NCBI GenBank assembly: GCA_000727475.1
Contig: KL647303.1
Location: 1,887,843-1,951,842 of the forward strand
Source: Sarcocystis neurona
Lineage: Eukaryota > Apicomplexa > Conoidasida > Eucoccidiorida > Sarcocystidae
Reading direction: 5' to 3'
Length of the DNA stretch: 64,000 bases
In this document: positions 49,901 to 58,696 of the stretch, in pieces
Numbering within the stretch: position 1 is the stretch's first letter
Layout of the letters: the number at the start of each line of letters is the position of its first letter
Position numbers and translations under genes: made by a program
The notes under the pieces: model-generated
What the model was told of the DNA's origin: nothing
The model's database searches: none
What the model saw: the letters and a program-made list of their open reading frames with translations, nothing else

Positions 49901-52900
49901 ATATAAAGGTATACGAGCCCTCGTGCATACACACACAGACATATATACGAGCGTTCGTGTATACACACACAGAAGGGGTGGACTTCACACATGTTTATCC
50001 ACAGAAGTTACCAGCATCTGTGTGTGTGTATGTACGGGCGAGTTTCTGTACCAACAACGAGAAGAAATGTATATGCACAAGTGTTTGATTAAATTCACAC
50101 CCTCTCAAATAGATCTGCCAGCCAAATAATGCCCAAGGAATGTAACAGAAACACACCCACCCACCCACACAGGCACGTATACATACTCAGAAAAGTGAGG
50201 CATGAGTATGGAGGTGAGCCCCTCTGTCTCCGCACACACAAATGTGTGTATATATATACACATATATGCATTACACTACAGTCGCACACACACACACAGA
50301 GATATATATGGATGAACCTCCAGCTGGACGCACACACAGAGAGGGCTATACAGACATACAAGGATAATTACATATATGTGAGCCTCCACCTGTATATGTA
50401 CACAGGTGGAGGCCTCTCCAGACATACACGGATGACTACATGTATATATATATGTATATGAGCCTCCAGCTGCATATGTAGAGAGGTCTATACGGACGTA
50501 GGGAGATGATTGACTTCCAGCAGTCAGGCCTCCGTACATATGAACTCCCGGTCCCCTCTCCCTCCCCCCACAAACGCATGCATCTGTCTACAGGAGCATA
50601 TTCATTTGCGTGAATAAAGGGAAACGTAGGTATATATATAATATATACACGCGCAGACACACACACAAAAACGCAGGAAGATGTGGACATCTACGCATGT
50701 GTTGAGCGCGCCGTTTTTCTCTCTTTCACCTGCTGTATCTGCCTCACGTGTCTCCCCCATGCGTGGATACACAACTGTATGCTTTTATATATATCACTAT
50801 ACATATATTTACATATATACATATGCATTCATATACATGTGTGCGCCTATATAGCGGTGAATTTTCGCATGGATACGAACAAAATTTCAGGAAGCGACAG
50901 CGCAGGCGTGCACGCCGTCGGCGTCACTGAGCGACACCCACCGGCCCGGAACCTCTGCTGGGAGGACTCTGCGTCATCTTCTTCGGTGTAGCCGAAGAAA
51001 CACCCCCGCCGGTCGCTGCTGCTGCTGCGTCTCCGCCTCCTTCCCCAGCTGCTGCGCAGGAAGCCATCTGCTGCACGGGGGGCCCCCGGTTCTGTCTGTT
51101 CCTCGGTTGTCGCTGCCGTGCGTCCTTCCTCGCGTTGCTGCTGCTGCTGCTGCGGCCACCAGGACTGCGTTCCTCCGCGACCTCTGCATGCGTCCGCCGC
51201 AGCCGTTCCTCCTCCTTGCAGCTGGAGCAGCAGCTGGCTCGCCGTGCCGTCATACTGCTGCAGACCCCAGATGTTCGGGTGCTGCTGCAGCACCTTCCAC
51301 ACCGCACGCACCACCAGCATGTACACCTGCCCCACAACATCTGCAAAACAAAACACCCAGCGCCGTCGGCGCTGCTGCCAACGCCCGGCCTCGTGCCCGT
51401 ATCTCCTCGCTCTTGCGGTGTACCTACACCTCGCGTATGCGTCGTTCCTTCTCCTGCCGCCCGTTGAAGTGCGTTCTCCGCCGTACCAAGCTGCTGCTGC
51501 CTCTCCCCAGTTTCCCGCTCTGCTTCGTCTGCCTCGCGAGCCTGCTGCTGCTCCTTCTCCTTCCTCACAGTCTTCTCCGCGGCGTCCTGCTGCTGCTGCA
51601 GTACTTCCACGTCTCTCTGCGGCTGCAGAAGACCAGGCTGTAGCGTAAAAGTGGCCCCTTGCCGCACGCGCCGTCCCTGCTTCCGCTGCGGCGCCGTGCT
51701 TCGCGTCTGCCTCTATTTCCTCTTCGTCGGCCGCATCGTCCTCTCCGCCCGAGCTACTGCTGCTGCTTCCCCCGCTCAGCTGATCTATGTGCACGACCTC
51801 GCTGATGCCTGGCGGCATTCCCCGATGGCGCACACTCACCAGAGCGCGGCTTCCGTTCGTGTGGAGCTGCAGGCCGTCTTCTTCCTGCGGCGGCGGCTGT
51901 CGCTGCAGCGGCACGAAGAGAATTTCTTCTGCGCCGACGACCAGCAGTCCTTCCACCTCTTCCGCGGGCGCTGCGCCGCCGCAACACTCCCGACGTTTGC
52001 TGTTCTTTTTCTTTATGCGAGTGCCGCCGCTGCTGCTTCGGCTGCGGTTCGCTGCTGCTGCTTCTTCTGACTGCGCTGCAGCAGCAGAGGCGGCGGCAGC
52101 AGCAACCGACCGCTGCGCACCAGCAACTGCTGCTGCTGCAGCACCAGGGGCGCATGCAACAGCACTCACACGCCTCCGAAGTCTAGGCAGCACGAGGCGG
52201 CTGCTGCTGGCTTTTACGCGTAGTGGCTGCGGCAGCAGCGAAGATTTGTACAGCTGCGGGGAGCTGTTCGGGTAGAAGATTTTGCTGCTGCTGCCTGTTG
52301 CTGCAGCAAGCGCCGCAGCGCTGCTGCTGTAGTTCCCCAGCTCGTCCAGCAACGGCAGCCGCACAGCTCGGATACAGCGCTGCAGGCGATGCATGCAGCT
52401 GCCGCTCGAAGCCACCGCTCCCACTGCTGCTTCATATAATATGCAAAGGTGTGCTGCTGCATACGTAGGAGAGCAGCAGAAGCAGCAGCAGGAGCCGAAT
52501 GCAGAGGCGCCCTCGTTTGCTGTTGCTGCCGCGCTGCTGCCTGCATGCGTGCCTCCTGCTGCTACAATCTTTGCGTCGCTGCTCTGTGACGATGTCGTTG
52601 CCTCCGGAGCGGCAGCAGCACCCTCCATAGACGCGCCGAACGAATAAGAAGCAAAAGGATTGCCGCTGCTGCTGCTGCTGTCCACCCCAAAAGAAGCAGC
52701 AGCGGCCAGACGGCTTCGCTGCATGACCACAGGGACGCCTTTTCGCAAGCGCGGGCGGCTGCTGCTGCTTTGTTGGTCGGCCGTCTCGGCGTCTCGTCTC
52801 GCTCCACCGGTCTCTGCGAGGCTGCCGGCGCCGGCGTATCCGCAGTCCCCGCCGAAGCTGCCGCTGCTGTAGCCAAAGCTGTCGTTCACGCTGTTGCTCG

Positions 52901-55900
52901 TGGCACTGCCGCTGCTGTTGCTGCGGCTGCTGCAGCGAGGAAACGCCAAGCAGCTGCTGCTGAAGGACTGCTCCGCAGCCCCAGGCGGCAGGAAACACAG
53001 GTCCAGCACGCTCTGCTCGTCAAGGCGATACAGCTGCTTGTTGCAGAAGAAGACTGGCGCAGCAGCCGCGGCAGCAGCAGCGAACAGCGCCAGCGGCTCC
53101 GGCCCAGCAGCAGCAGCACTCCTGCTGCGCAGGCGTCGGCGAGCAGAGGGGGACAAGTAACAGCGTCCTGCGTGCAGCGGAATGTACTGCAGCAGCGACT
53201 CGTACTGGTACACTGCGACGCAATCAGTAAACGGGCAGACCGACAGCAGCGGGCCGCCCGCAACAGGTCTCGCTGCCGGCTCCTGCAAGCAATCACCCAC
53301 CCGCAGCAGACGCAGCAAGCTCTGCAGCAACTGCAGCGCTCTCACACATCGGTGCGCAGCTGCGCGTCCCCCTCTGCCTCCCAACGCATGCGCCGACAGC
53401 AGAGAGCCGCACGCGCCCTCAACACACGCACGAGAGAGAAACAGGTGCATGCAGCAACTCCGACGTCGCTATACCCAGGGAAACACCCCCACCGCAGGGA
53501 GACGCGCAGCGCGGCGCAGGTATGTTGTCGCAGACGTTCTATCCCTACAAGTGCGATGCATATCTAGACAGTAGGGCGTACAGCTACACACACGTACGCA
53601 CAAACCTATGCATGCGCGCGTGGTGAAGAGGGATACTGACGCACGCATGCATGGAGTACTGGCAGGCGGCACACGCGTAAGTGTGTGTATGTATCGGGAG
53701 ACGAGTCGCAGCAGCAGCGAACTTCTCACAGAGGCTCTGTGGACCCCTCAGGGACTTGCCCGACCGAATACCAGCCGTTTTCACATCCGGCACAGGGCAG
53801 CTTCTTCATTTTCTCGAGGGACACGCAGGCAGCAACAGACACGTGGTCGCCCAGGAACTCAACGACCAGGTGCGCTGCTGCCTCACCGAGACCCCCGTCA
53901 CCCGGAGAGATGTAAACGCCCCTACGCGCGCGCTGCAGAGAATAGAAATTACAGTCATATATATAAAGACAGCTATGTGGAGAGGTGCACCGGTACGCCA
54001 GACACACATCCATACGCGGGTATAGCGAGGAGAAGGAAACAGCACAGCAGGTGCTGGCGCATGCCCGTATTTATAGGAGGCGGCTGGAAGCCTGCGGGTC
54101 TCCGGGGAACGAGCCCCGCAGACGTGAGATTCTCCATGTAACAAGGCTGCCTCAGGCAGCTCCAGTGCGAATGCCCCCAAGCCTAGCAGTAGATACTTCC
54201 ACACATGTGTGCAACCAGAGACACACTATTTAAGGAGTGAATACACATATATATATATATATATATATGTCCATGTATGTACGTGTTTGTAGTAGCGAGA
54301 GACAGACAGGATTTCAAGAAATTCATATACATCAAAGTTTATGTACATGTAGGGAGAAGAGACACTACTACACGGCACACACATACGCAGGTAGACGTTT
54401 GTAAGTGAAAGTGGCAAGAAAGAGAGTGCTGCAGAAAAACCATACTGATACATATATATACGGCTGTATATATCTACAGAGACACAGCACAGAAAGAAAT
54501 ACATAGAAGGTATGTATGTGTGTACACAGGAGAGAAGCTGATAGGAGAAGCCTCCACCGAACACGTGGAAGTAACGCGAACTGGTGGCTGTCGCGGGACG
54601 CAGGGCTGCGTGCGGCCGTCCGAGAAACTTTGCGGTGCTGCACGCGCACGCACGCCCGGGAGGAACAGGAAGGAAGCTTACGGTGAGATCTACGGAGGCG
54701 AGAGTCGCGATGCTGCGAGCTTCTTCGTCGTAGCGCAGCAGCAGCAGCAACTGCTGGTTCGTCAGCACGAGCAAATCCTCGAGATGGGCTGCCCTCCAGT
54801 CGTCCGCCTCTTCCTCCTCAGAAATGAGCGCTGTCTCGGCTTCCCAGGCCCCGCACGTCTGCTGCTGCTGTTGTGTCGCACTCTCGGCACGCCTCCGCTG
54901 CTGTCCCGGCTCTTCTCTCGCCTGCTGCTCCTCCTGCTCCTCCTCCTCTATTTCCTCCCTGCGCGGCGACCAGAGTCGCGGGCCTGCGGCCCCGTCGCTG
55001 CTGCTGCTCCTTGGCGCCGCCCTCAGCGAGTCCCCTTTGCTGCTGCTACTGCTGCTGACGAGGAAGCGCCGGGCGTGCTGCAGACACATCTTCTTGCGGC
55101 AACGAGGCACCGCAGCGAGGCAGCAGACGTCGGCAAAGAGCGGGACAGTGACCGACTGCACAGCTCGCTCGTCGTCTGCCTCTTCCCACCCACCGCCCTC
55201 GTCGCTGGCGACGCTGCTGCTGCCGCCGACCGCCTCCTCGTCTTCCTCCTCGTCTCCTCCTCTTCCTTCCTCTACGCCTGCCGCACTGCTCTCTCTGGCC
55301 TCTCCGCCGCTGCTGCCTGCTGCGGTGTCTCCGTCTCTTAACGACTCCGCTCTGTCTGCAGCGGCTGCTGAATGAGCAGCAGCGCCCCCAGCACCAGGGG
55401 AAGCGAGAGAACACCCCACACCACGGGCAGCTTCAGTCTTTACCTGCCACGGGCTGCTTGGGGAAGAGGCTGCTGCCCCTGCTGCTGCTGCGGCTCCTAT
55501 ACTCGCGCTTTCATCTGGCGAAGTCATGTCCACATCTACCTCCTGTCCCTCCTCTGTCACTGTTGCCGCTCCGCCTCCTTCTCCTCTTCGGTCGTCCCCT
55601 GCTGTCGCTGCTGCTGCTCCCACCTGGGCGGCTGCCGGTTGATTTCTCTCTGGCGTCGCTGCTGCGGGGTCGGTGGGAGAAGGTGGTGCAGAGGTGCCTT
55701 CGCCGCTGCCACTGCTGCTGCTGGGGTAGTCGGGGACGTGGTGCCGCTGGTGTTGGTGACCGTGCCTGCTTCTGCTGTGGCTGCTGCTGAAGAAGCTGCT
55801 GCTGCCGGTGGCGGCGGAGCTCGTGGGGTGCACGAACAGGAGACTGTTCGGCCGAGCCATAACCAGAGTGCGGGTGTACGGACACTTGAAATAGAGGCTC

Positions 55901-56043
55901 AGACAGCAGCGGGCGCAGCCCGCAGGCTGCGACGTAACAAAGTAGCAGAGGCCTGTGGGAGGTTCAGAAGCTGCCGCAGCAAGAGAAGACGAAGCGCCAG
56001 CAGCTCCTGCTGCGGCCAAAGAGGCGCTGCTGTTGCTCTTCAT
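24480..56043 (-). CDS. DDB1: DDB1 homologue, CUL4-ligase adaptor (16-exon gene)
   Basis: DDB1 is the three-propeller adaptor that links substrate receptors (DCAFs) to the CUL4-RBX1 ubiquitin ligase in nuclear DNA repair and protein turnover. Exons, 5' to 3': 54682-56043, ~51569-53321, ~51266-51340, 46712-~47283, 43786-44485, 42615-43180, 41021-41861, 39447-40310, 36201-36814, 34278-34991, 33302-33412, 31513-32003, 30346-30462, 28647-29554, 25809-25950, 24480-24552. Blocks along the whole length align in order with canonical DDB1, from the N-terminal strand (GLCYFVTSQPAG, exon 1) to the last helix (LETLIEEIEELQRRH-stop). The hallmark GFIDGDIVERLLDF lies in exon 15. The start is the ATG at 56043, in a GCGCCATGA context, just before the conserved first strand; the upstream in-frame start is only TTG. 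The model gives about 3,300 residues versus about 1,140, the excess being low-complexity inserts. The paralogues CPSF160 and SF3b130 are less likely given the DDB1-type C-terminus. The boundaries of exon 2 (both ends), exon 3 (3' end) and exon 4 (5' end) are uncertain. Confidence 0.92.
24641..24985. repeat. Large imperfect inverted repeat in DDB1 intron 15
   Basis: Arm 24641-24750 and arm 24871-24985 are reverse complements with scattered mismatches and small indels. Paired landmarks are AACTTGCATGC with GCATGCAAGTT, GGATCTGTGT with ACACAGATCC, and ACATCTGTACATCTACA with TGTAGATGTACAGATGT. The spacer is about 120 bp and TA-rich. Confidence 0.85.
25990..26790. repeat. Polypurine GGGAGACA minisatellite containing a gap
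   Basis: The plus strand is almost all purine: GGGAGACAGGGAGACAGAG, GGAATGGGGGGAGACA and similar units of 8-20 bp, on both sides of the gap. It sits in DDB1 intron 14, starting about 40 bp upstream of the exon 15 acceptor. The minus (transcribed) strand there is a polypyrimidine tract. Confidence 0.9.
26136..26576. other. Assembly gap inside the polypurine repeat
   Basis: 441 N flanked on both sides by the same GGGAGACA-type repeat. Confidence 0.99.
27330..27770. other. GC-rich open island inside DDB1 intron 14
   Basis: Unlike the TA/CA-rich intron around it, this stretch is GC-rich with open frames on both strands. On the plus strand, LLPGRRRQLEKQLLQDLLSC is followed by a GTGCGT donor. No family is recognised. 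It may be a nested exon or former coding DNA. Confidence 0.3.
28647..29554 (-). other. DDB1: DDB1 exon 14: end of propeller C
   Basis: Joining at 29554 gives ALAVSCLSASVHYIADADQN followed by VWLL, matching [22 protein letters not shown]. Gly/Ala/Ser and Cys inserts follow, then LVIGEQSRLWASAEGALGLL and RLALLQDAISQVHKTAG, matching the FGTVNGMIGLVTSL strand and the LLDMQNRLNKVIKSVG helix. It ends at GTGCGA in phase 1. A CPLCNSSLTLGAGEECSC stretch within the insert has a C-x2-C / C-x-C spacing but no clear zinc-finger context. Confidence 0.88.
30346..33412 (-). other. DDB1: DDB1 exons 11-13: propeller C
   Basis: Exon 11 (33302-33412, only 111 nt) gives TDGMLVIREAAAI and FQGLLLAACNHR, matching the SDGKLQTVAEKEV and NGKLLASINS strands. 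It is bounded by CAG and GTACGT. Exon 12 (31513-32003) gives VRLYGFRKE, a charged insert, then SSNTYVAAIDT, ending at GTTCGT in phase 2. Exon 13 (30346-30462, 117 nt) gives NDEFIFVGDLVSAAVLLRFS and EVARDSRATWA, matching GDFILVGDLMRSVLLLAY and IARDFNPNWM. It ends at GTAAGC. Confidence 0.9.
34098..34147. repeat. 25-bp direct repeat, 2 copies
   Basis: CCTCATCGCTTGATATACGTGCATG is repeated in tandem with one mismatch, 130 bp past the exon 10 donor in DDB1 intron 10. Confidence 0.9.
34278..36814 (-). other. DDB1: DDB1 exons 9 and 10: end of propeller B, start of C
   Basis: Exon 9 (36201-36814) starts GHLLFNAIPSSG, continuing exon 8 in phase. After a 100-residue Ala/Ser/Glu insert it gives MVLHVGVRERAQRLQVRALP, matching the IGTIDEIQKLHIRTVPL strand, and ends at GTACGT. 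Exon 10 (34278-34991) reads SCLLFIDPLTCALEACYV, then a 150-residue insert ending in a run of Glu, then ELLCVGTAEVVASDAEPRSG and LLIVLDVTRG. These match HNLLIIDQHTFEVLHA and the VGTA...EAEPKQGRIVVF segment. Confidence 0.9.
35985..36132. promoter_or_regulatory. Two GGTGTACGTACACC palindromes in DDB1 intron 9
   Basis: Perfect 14-bp palindromes at 35985-35998 and 36119-36132, each with two GTAC cores. GTAC-type motifs are recognised by some apicomplexan AP2 factors, so a binding site is possible. Function is inferred only. Confidence 0.3.
38530..38785. repeat. Degenerate 60-77-bp repeat carrying the GTAC palindrome
   Basis: Four units in DDB1 intron 8 each contain a version of GGTGTACGTACACC: perfect at 38560 and 38704, altered at 38637 and 38765. 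Each is preceded by ACGTGCAGGCAG-like sequence. Spacings are 77, 67 and 61 bp. Confidence 0.75.
39447..41861 (-). other. DDB1: DDB1 exons 7 and 8: propeller B
   Basis: Exon 7 (41021-41861) follows a pyrimidine-rich acceptor. It joins WLLLQ to VLPNALRLIHP in phase 0, reproducing the QLIQITSASVRLVSQ strand. Further blocks are GDLLVVGFEGGAVAVL and VGLAAVGDFEEGCVRLLALP. It ends at GTAGCG, phase 1. Exon 8 (39447-40310) continues EEIGTRISSVLLTTLEENT, FLLIGLSDGRLVSYTL and FCSGNRPMLLQAAPSG, matching the SDRPTVIYSSN strand. It ends at GTGAGT, phase 1. Both junctions keep phase and alignment. Confidence 0.9.
42271..42440. repeat. 54-bp tandem repeat, 3 copies, in DDB1 intron 6
   Basis: ACCAGCGGCCT recurs at 42288, 42342 and 42396 with the surrounding 54 bp conserved. 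The period is 18 codons and all copies are open on both strands, yet the verified exon 6-7 junction removes the region. Confidence 0.85.
42615..44485 (-). other. DDB1: DDB1 exons 5 and 6: propeller A to B transition
   Basis: Exon 5 (43786-44485) opens with LIAACGHGRSSCLRFLRSG and SSSVKLPGVVRCLW, matching the CSGAFKEGSLRIIRNG and SIDLPGIKGLW segments. It then carries a long Ala/Gln/Glu insert and resumes with NFIAVLAFKNETRVL. It ends in phase 1 at GTAAGT. Exon 6 (42615-43180) is acidic, then reads STTICCGLLHAAG and ends AWLLLQ at GTGAGA in phase 0. The palindrome GGTGTACGTACACC (42960-42973) lies inside exon 6. Confidence 0.85.
43975..44070. repeat. CTG array inside DDB1 exon 5
   Basis: CTG/CTCCTG units within the exon encode part of the Ala/Gly-rich insert between two conserved propeller strands. 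Confidence 0.8.
47652..47791. repeat. 20-bp minisatellite, 7 copies, in DDB1 intron 3
   Basis: Unit AGCGGGGGAGACGCAGCAAG begins at 47652 and repeats at exact 20-bp steps to about 47791, with point variants. Confidence 0.9.
48000..48470 (+). other. Purine-rich stretch with a long basic/acidic ORF
   Basis: GAAGAAGAG-rich plus strand inside DDB1 intron 3. One frame is open for 252 codons (47999-48757), mostly Lys/Arg/Glu (GEKDEEDDEEEESVEEEHVE). The bias follows from purine content, so coding is doubtful. Confidence 0.3.
48564..48835. repeat. Imperfect inverted repeat in DDB1 intron 3
   Basis: Arm 48564-48629 pairs with 48768-48835. Matching segments are AGAAAAGTAGACACAG with CTGTGTCTACTTTTCT, AAGACACACAC with GTGTGTGTCTT, and GTGCCTGTTTC with GAAACAGGTAC. 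The spacer is about 140 bp. Forward and reverse translations of the arms agree (VDTADNRARHTHVG and VDTEDMRERHTHVG). Confidence 0.85.
49130..50520. repeat. Degenerate repeat field with hairpin and poly-G
   Basis: In DDB1 intron 3, units starting GAGCCT(CC/TT) then CA-rich sequence recur near 49178, 50380 and 50460, with variants at 49652, 50211 and 50318. They include a perfect 12-bp stem hairpin (GCCTCCACCTGT / ACAGGTGGAGGC, 50382-50413) and a run of 15 G at 49302-49316. No coding is seen. Confidence 0.65.
51569..53321 (-). other. DDB1: DDB1 exon 2: middle of propeller A
   Basis: Conserved blocks are GDCLQEPAARPVAGG, CVAVYQYESLLQYIPL (matching the IGLRLYDGLFKVIPL strand), LDEQSVLDLCFL, AAHLCILYEA, LQRCIRAVRLPL and VEGLLVVGAEEILFVPL. 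They are separated by Ser-, Ala- and Glu-rich spacers of 20-150 residues. The acceptor is a CAG at 53322 or 53331 (both phase 0). The 3' end is less certain: several donors give the required phase 1, and GTGAGG below 51569 is the best by consensus. Confidence 0.8.
54682..56043 (-). other. DDB1: DDB1 exon 1: start of propeller A
   Basis: Residues about 28-71 (CYFVTSQ ... LVMARPNSLLFVHP) match the first two strands of DDB1. A Ser/Ala/Glu-rich insert of about 300 residues follows. Conservation then resumes with PLFADVCCLAAV and EDLLVLTNQQLLLLLRYDEE, which match the KDLLFILTAKYNACILEY strand of animal DDB1. The exon ends in phase 0 at a GTAAGC donor (54676-54681 on the plus strand). Inside the insert, a CAG|GTAAAG site near 55444 is an equally good donor, so part of the insert could be a facultative intron. 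The frame stays open across it. Confidence 0.85.
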
Positions 56044-56680
56044 GGCGCACAGGAAGAAGCAAAGCACCGCCGCAGCACACCACCCCACGCGCTCGGCAAC
56101 AGCGCCAACGGTGTACAGACACCTCAAGGTCCTGCAATGCGTGTGCCCCCCTACTCACCACAGTGCTGCAGCAGCGGGAGCGACACAAGAAAACGAGGCG
56201 CAGCAAGAACTTCCGCAGGAACAGGAAGGCCGCAGCAAAGATTTGACGAGCTGCAACCCTCGCCCGGCAGCAAACGCCCGGTACCGCAGTGCACAGAAGC
56301 AGCAGCGGCCGGGGAGACACCCTGCTGCAGTGAACGGCAGCAGCAGGGGGGGGGGAAGGGGAGGAAAGCAGCAGTTATCACGTGCTGCCGCTTGCCCTGC
56401 CGCAGAAGTTCTTCAAGCGACGCACTGCTGGCGGACCCAGGGTGGCTACTGGTGCTGCTCGGACTGCTGTCGCTAGGGCTGCTGTCCCTAGAAATGCTGT
56501 TGCTGCTGCTGCTGGGACTGCCGCCGCCAGGACTGCTGCGACGCCTTCGTCTTGAGACACCAACACCCGGCGGTGCTGCAGCTCGACGCGGGATGACCGA
56601 AGCGCTGCTTCCTCAGAGATTGACACGTGGGGTACCTGCGGCGGACGTACGCGTGCGCCCTCGTTGCTTCTCGTGGGCCT

Positions 56681-57624
56681 GCATGCGCGGCCCCGCACAC
56701 ACACACACACACCCCCACGCATGCACCTCTTCACAAAAGTACCAAGAGACACGCAGAGACACGTGTACCAGTCTCTTCTCTGCGGAAGATATTTATTCGT
56801 ACACCACTCAAAAGAGAGAAGACAGAAGACATCTCCAGATATCTACACACCTGTGTAGATACGTGTGTACAGGTACAGCCGCATTAGATACAAAACGTGC
56901 ATGCAGCAACGGTCGTGTAGATGTATGCTTCTGCGGTCCGACAGTCAGCTATAGTAACGGGGAAAGACGCCGACGTGATACGTGCATGTTCGTCTACTCG
57001 TGAGTACGTACTGAAAGATATACATGTGTCTCGATATGAACATACGCACACATACGCGCCTCTTGTGTACAGCAATATACATACACATATGTATACGGCT
57101 TCACATGTAGATACACATATATATATACATACGGCTCCTTGGGCACCTAGGATATATATATATAGGTATGCTTTCATGTGTACACAGATATATACACGCA
57201 TCTCCGTATATACACAGAGATGTCCATATGCACAGGGAGACATGTATAGGAACCTCAATATATAGATATACATGAACATATATACATACCGATGTGTACA
57301 CGAGGATGTTCATACATATATACGTGACGATATATGCATGAGTTTACACGAGGATATATCATATAAACATACAATGTACACACGCTCACGAAGATGTACG
57401 CATATCGCTAGATGAAGATACATACATATATGTAGGGCAACAGAGATATATAGATATATGTGAAGGGCTTTGTGTGCGCCGAGAGGTCCAGAGAGTACGG
57501 GGATTGCGTCTTGATACGGATTCACGTACGTCACTTGCATGCGCTCCTGTGGGAGGGGGGGGGAGGGGGGCGCTCGCATGCAACGAGAGGCGTGGTTCGC
57601 AGGAACGGCTCTCTCTCCGCATGC
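56681..57624. promoter_or_regulatory. Cluster of six GCATGC hexamers upstream of DDB1
   Basis: GCATGC occurs at 56681, 56719, 56899, 57537, 57576 and 57619, within 1.6 kb upstream of the DDB1 start codon. TGCATGC-type motifs are known apicomplexan AP2 sites. The cluster may be promoter-linked, but the hexamer also occurs elsewhere in the window. Confidence 0.3.
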
Positions 57625-57640
57625 AGTTCTTCTCCCCTGC

Positions 57641-57860
57641 GGCACCCCAGGGCAGTCTACTACGAGAGGTCAGGGCAGTCCACTACGAGACACCAGGGCA
57701 GTCTATAGCGAGACGCCACGGCAGTCTATTAGGTGACGCCAGGGCAGTCTATACGGAGACACCAGGGCAGTCTACTGCGAGACACCAGGGCAGCCTCCCC
57801 CACGAGACACCAGGGCAGTCTATACGGAGACACCAGGGCAGTCTCTCCCGTAGGACACTC
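57641..57860. repeat. 23-bp minisatellite, about 9 copies
   Basis: Unit GGGCAGTCTATACGGAGACA plus CCA, with diverged outer copies. A G-rich run (GGGAGGGGGGGGGAGGGGGG, 57551-57570) lies 70 bp before it. Confidence 0.9.
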
Positions 57861-58357
57861 CGGAGAGAGAGACGGAGACGGACGTGTATGACGGGGTCTG
57901 TGCGTGTGGGGGTTATCGCAGGTGTGTCCAGGGAGACACGGAAGGCCGTGCCGACACGGGCCAGAGACACGTTGAGACGTGTGAAGAGACGTGCAGAGGG
58001 GCCTGTGTCGACCCCCCACGGGAACACAGGGCGTCCCTATGTATGCCTTCAAAAAGACAGCGGCACGTGGTAACGTACGTGCACAAATATCTGTACATAC
58101 GCCTCCACCTACGCGGATATAGATGGGGGAGGGAGTCTTCTCGCGCCCGTACAGAGAGAGCCACACGTGCGCTCGTGTTGCATGCGCCGCCACGTGTATC
58201 TTCTGGGTATGCAAGAGGGCCCACGGAGAGAGCTACAAGTGGAAACGGGCGTGAACAGGCGTAAATATATGTGCCCTACATCCACATCTATATAGTGGTG
58301 AGTCGGCGTGTGGTCGGGAGCCTGCAGGGTGAAGGATGAGTGGTGTGGCACGCTTAC

Positions 58358-58696
58358 GCGGAAGGTGCTGCGAGAAGCGCAGCCAAGAGAAGAAACAGGA
58401 CAGGACGTGAACTCCTGCCCGCGCCCGCGCTCTTTCCGAGGGGAAAAAATGTCCAACAGCAAAGTCCTTGGGGAATGCAGGAGTCGCTGCTGCTGCTGCG
58501 CCCCTCTGCAATGCTCCTGCGGCAGCCCAGGCGCGTAGCAGCTGCTGCGGTTGCTGCTGGTCCCGTGAGCAGACGCCGTTCCAGCACCGGTGTGTCTGCT
58601 GTCCCCTGCTGCTCCTGCTGCGGGTGGTCCAGATGTGGGCTGCGCTACTGCAGCGGCGACGGCGCTCCGCGATCAGCTGGAAGAGGGAGCCGCCGT
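58358..58696 (-). CDS. Probable internal exon of an unassigned gene upstream of DDB1
   Basis: A CTTCTTTTCATCGCAG acceptor at 58697 opens a frame beginning GGSLFQLIAERRRRCSSAAH, continuing TPAFPKDFAVGHFFPSERAR, and ending at a GTAAGC donor (58352-58357) in phase 1. Both splice sites are near consensus and the frame is open for 112 codons. Frames at 58.7-59.3 kb on the same strand (EEGTLLPFWASTQSSRARPW, EKQTLLRHFSTPAAAEELQ) may be earlier exons. No family is recognised. A role as a 5' DDB1 exon is unlikely because DDB1 normally begins at the strand found in exon 1. Confidence 0.35.

Larger units (their letters stand above)
46712..51340 (-). other. DDB1: DDB1 exons 3 and 4: end of propeller A
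   Basis: Exon 3 starts at 51340 after a textbook acceptor (TTTTGTTTTGCAG) with DVVGQVYMLVV, matching the LLGDMEGRLFMLLL strand. Its 3' end, placed at 51266, is a guess that keeps phase. After a 4-kb intron, exon 4 (about 47283 to 46712) encodes VERLSVEWLGRANEPTGLAA and TFPNLGPIIDCCTADIEG. These match the LKDLRVELLGETS and TFTNLGPIVDMCVVDLE segments of DDB1. Exon 4 ends in phase 0 at a GTTAGT donor. Confidence 0.82.

Noticed and set aside
50847..51265. Continuation of the DDB1 exon 2/3 frame to a stop at 50847 as the gene's end
   Set aside because: Conserved propeller strands continue in phase in exons 4-16; the read-through is intronic.
57641..57860. CRISPR-like array
   Set aside because: Contiguous 23-bp tandem units without unique spacers, in a eukaryotic genome.
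57729..58214. 161-codon minus-strand ORF
   Set aside because: Its C-terminal half is the translated 23-bp minisatellite.
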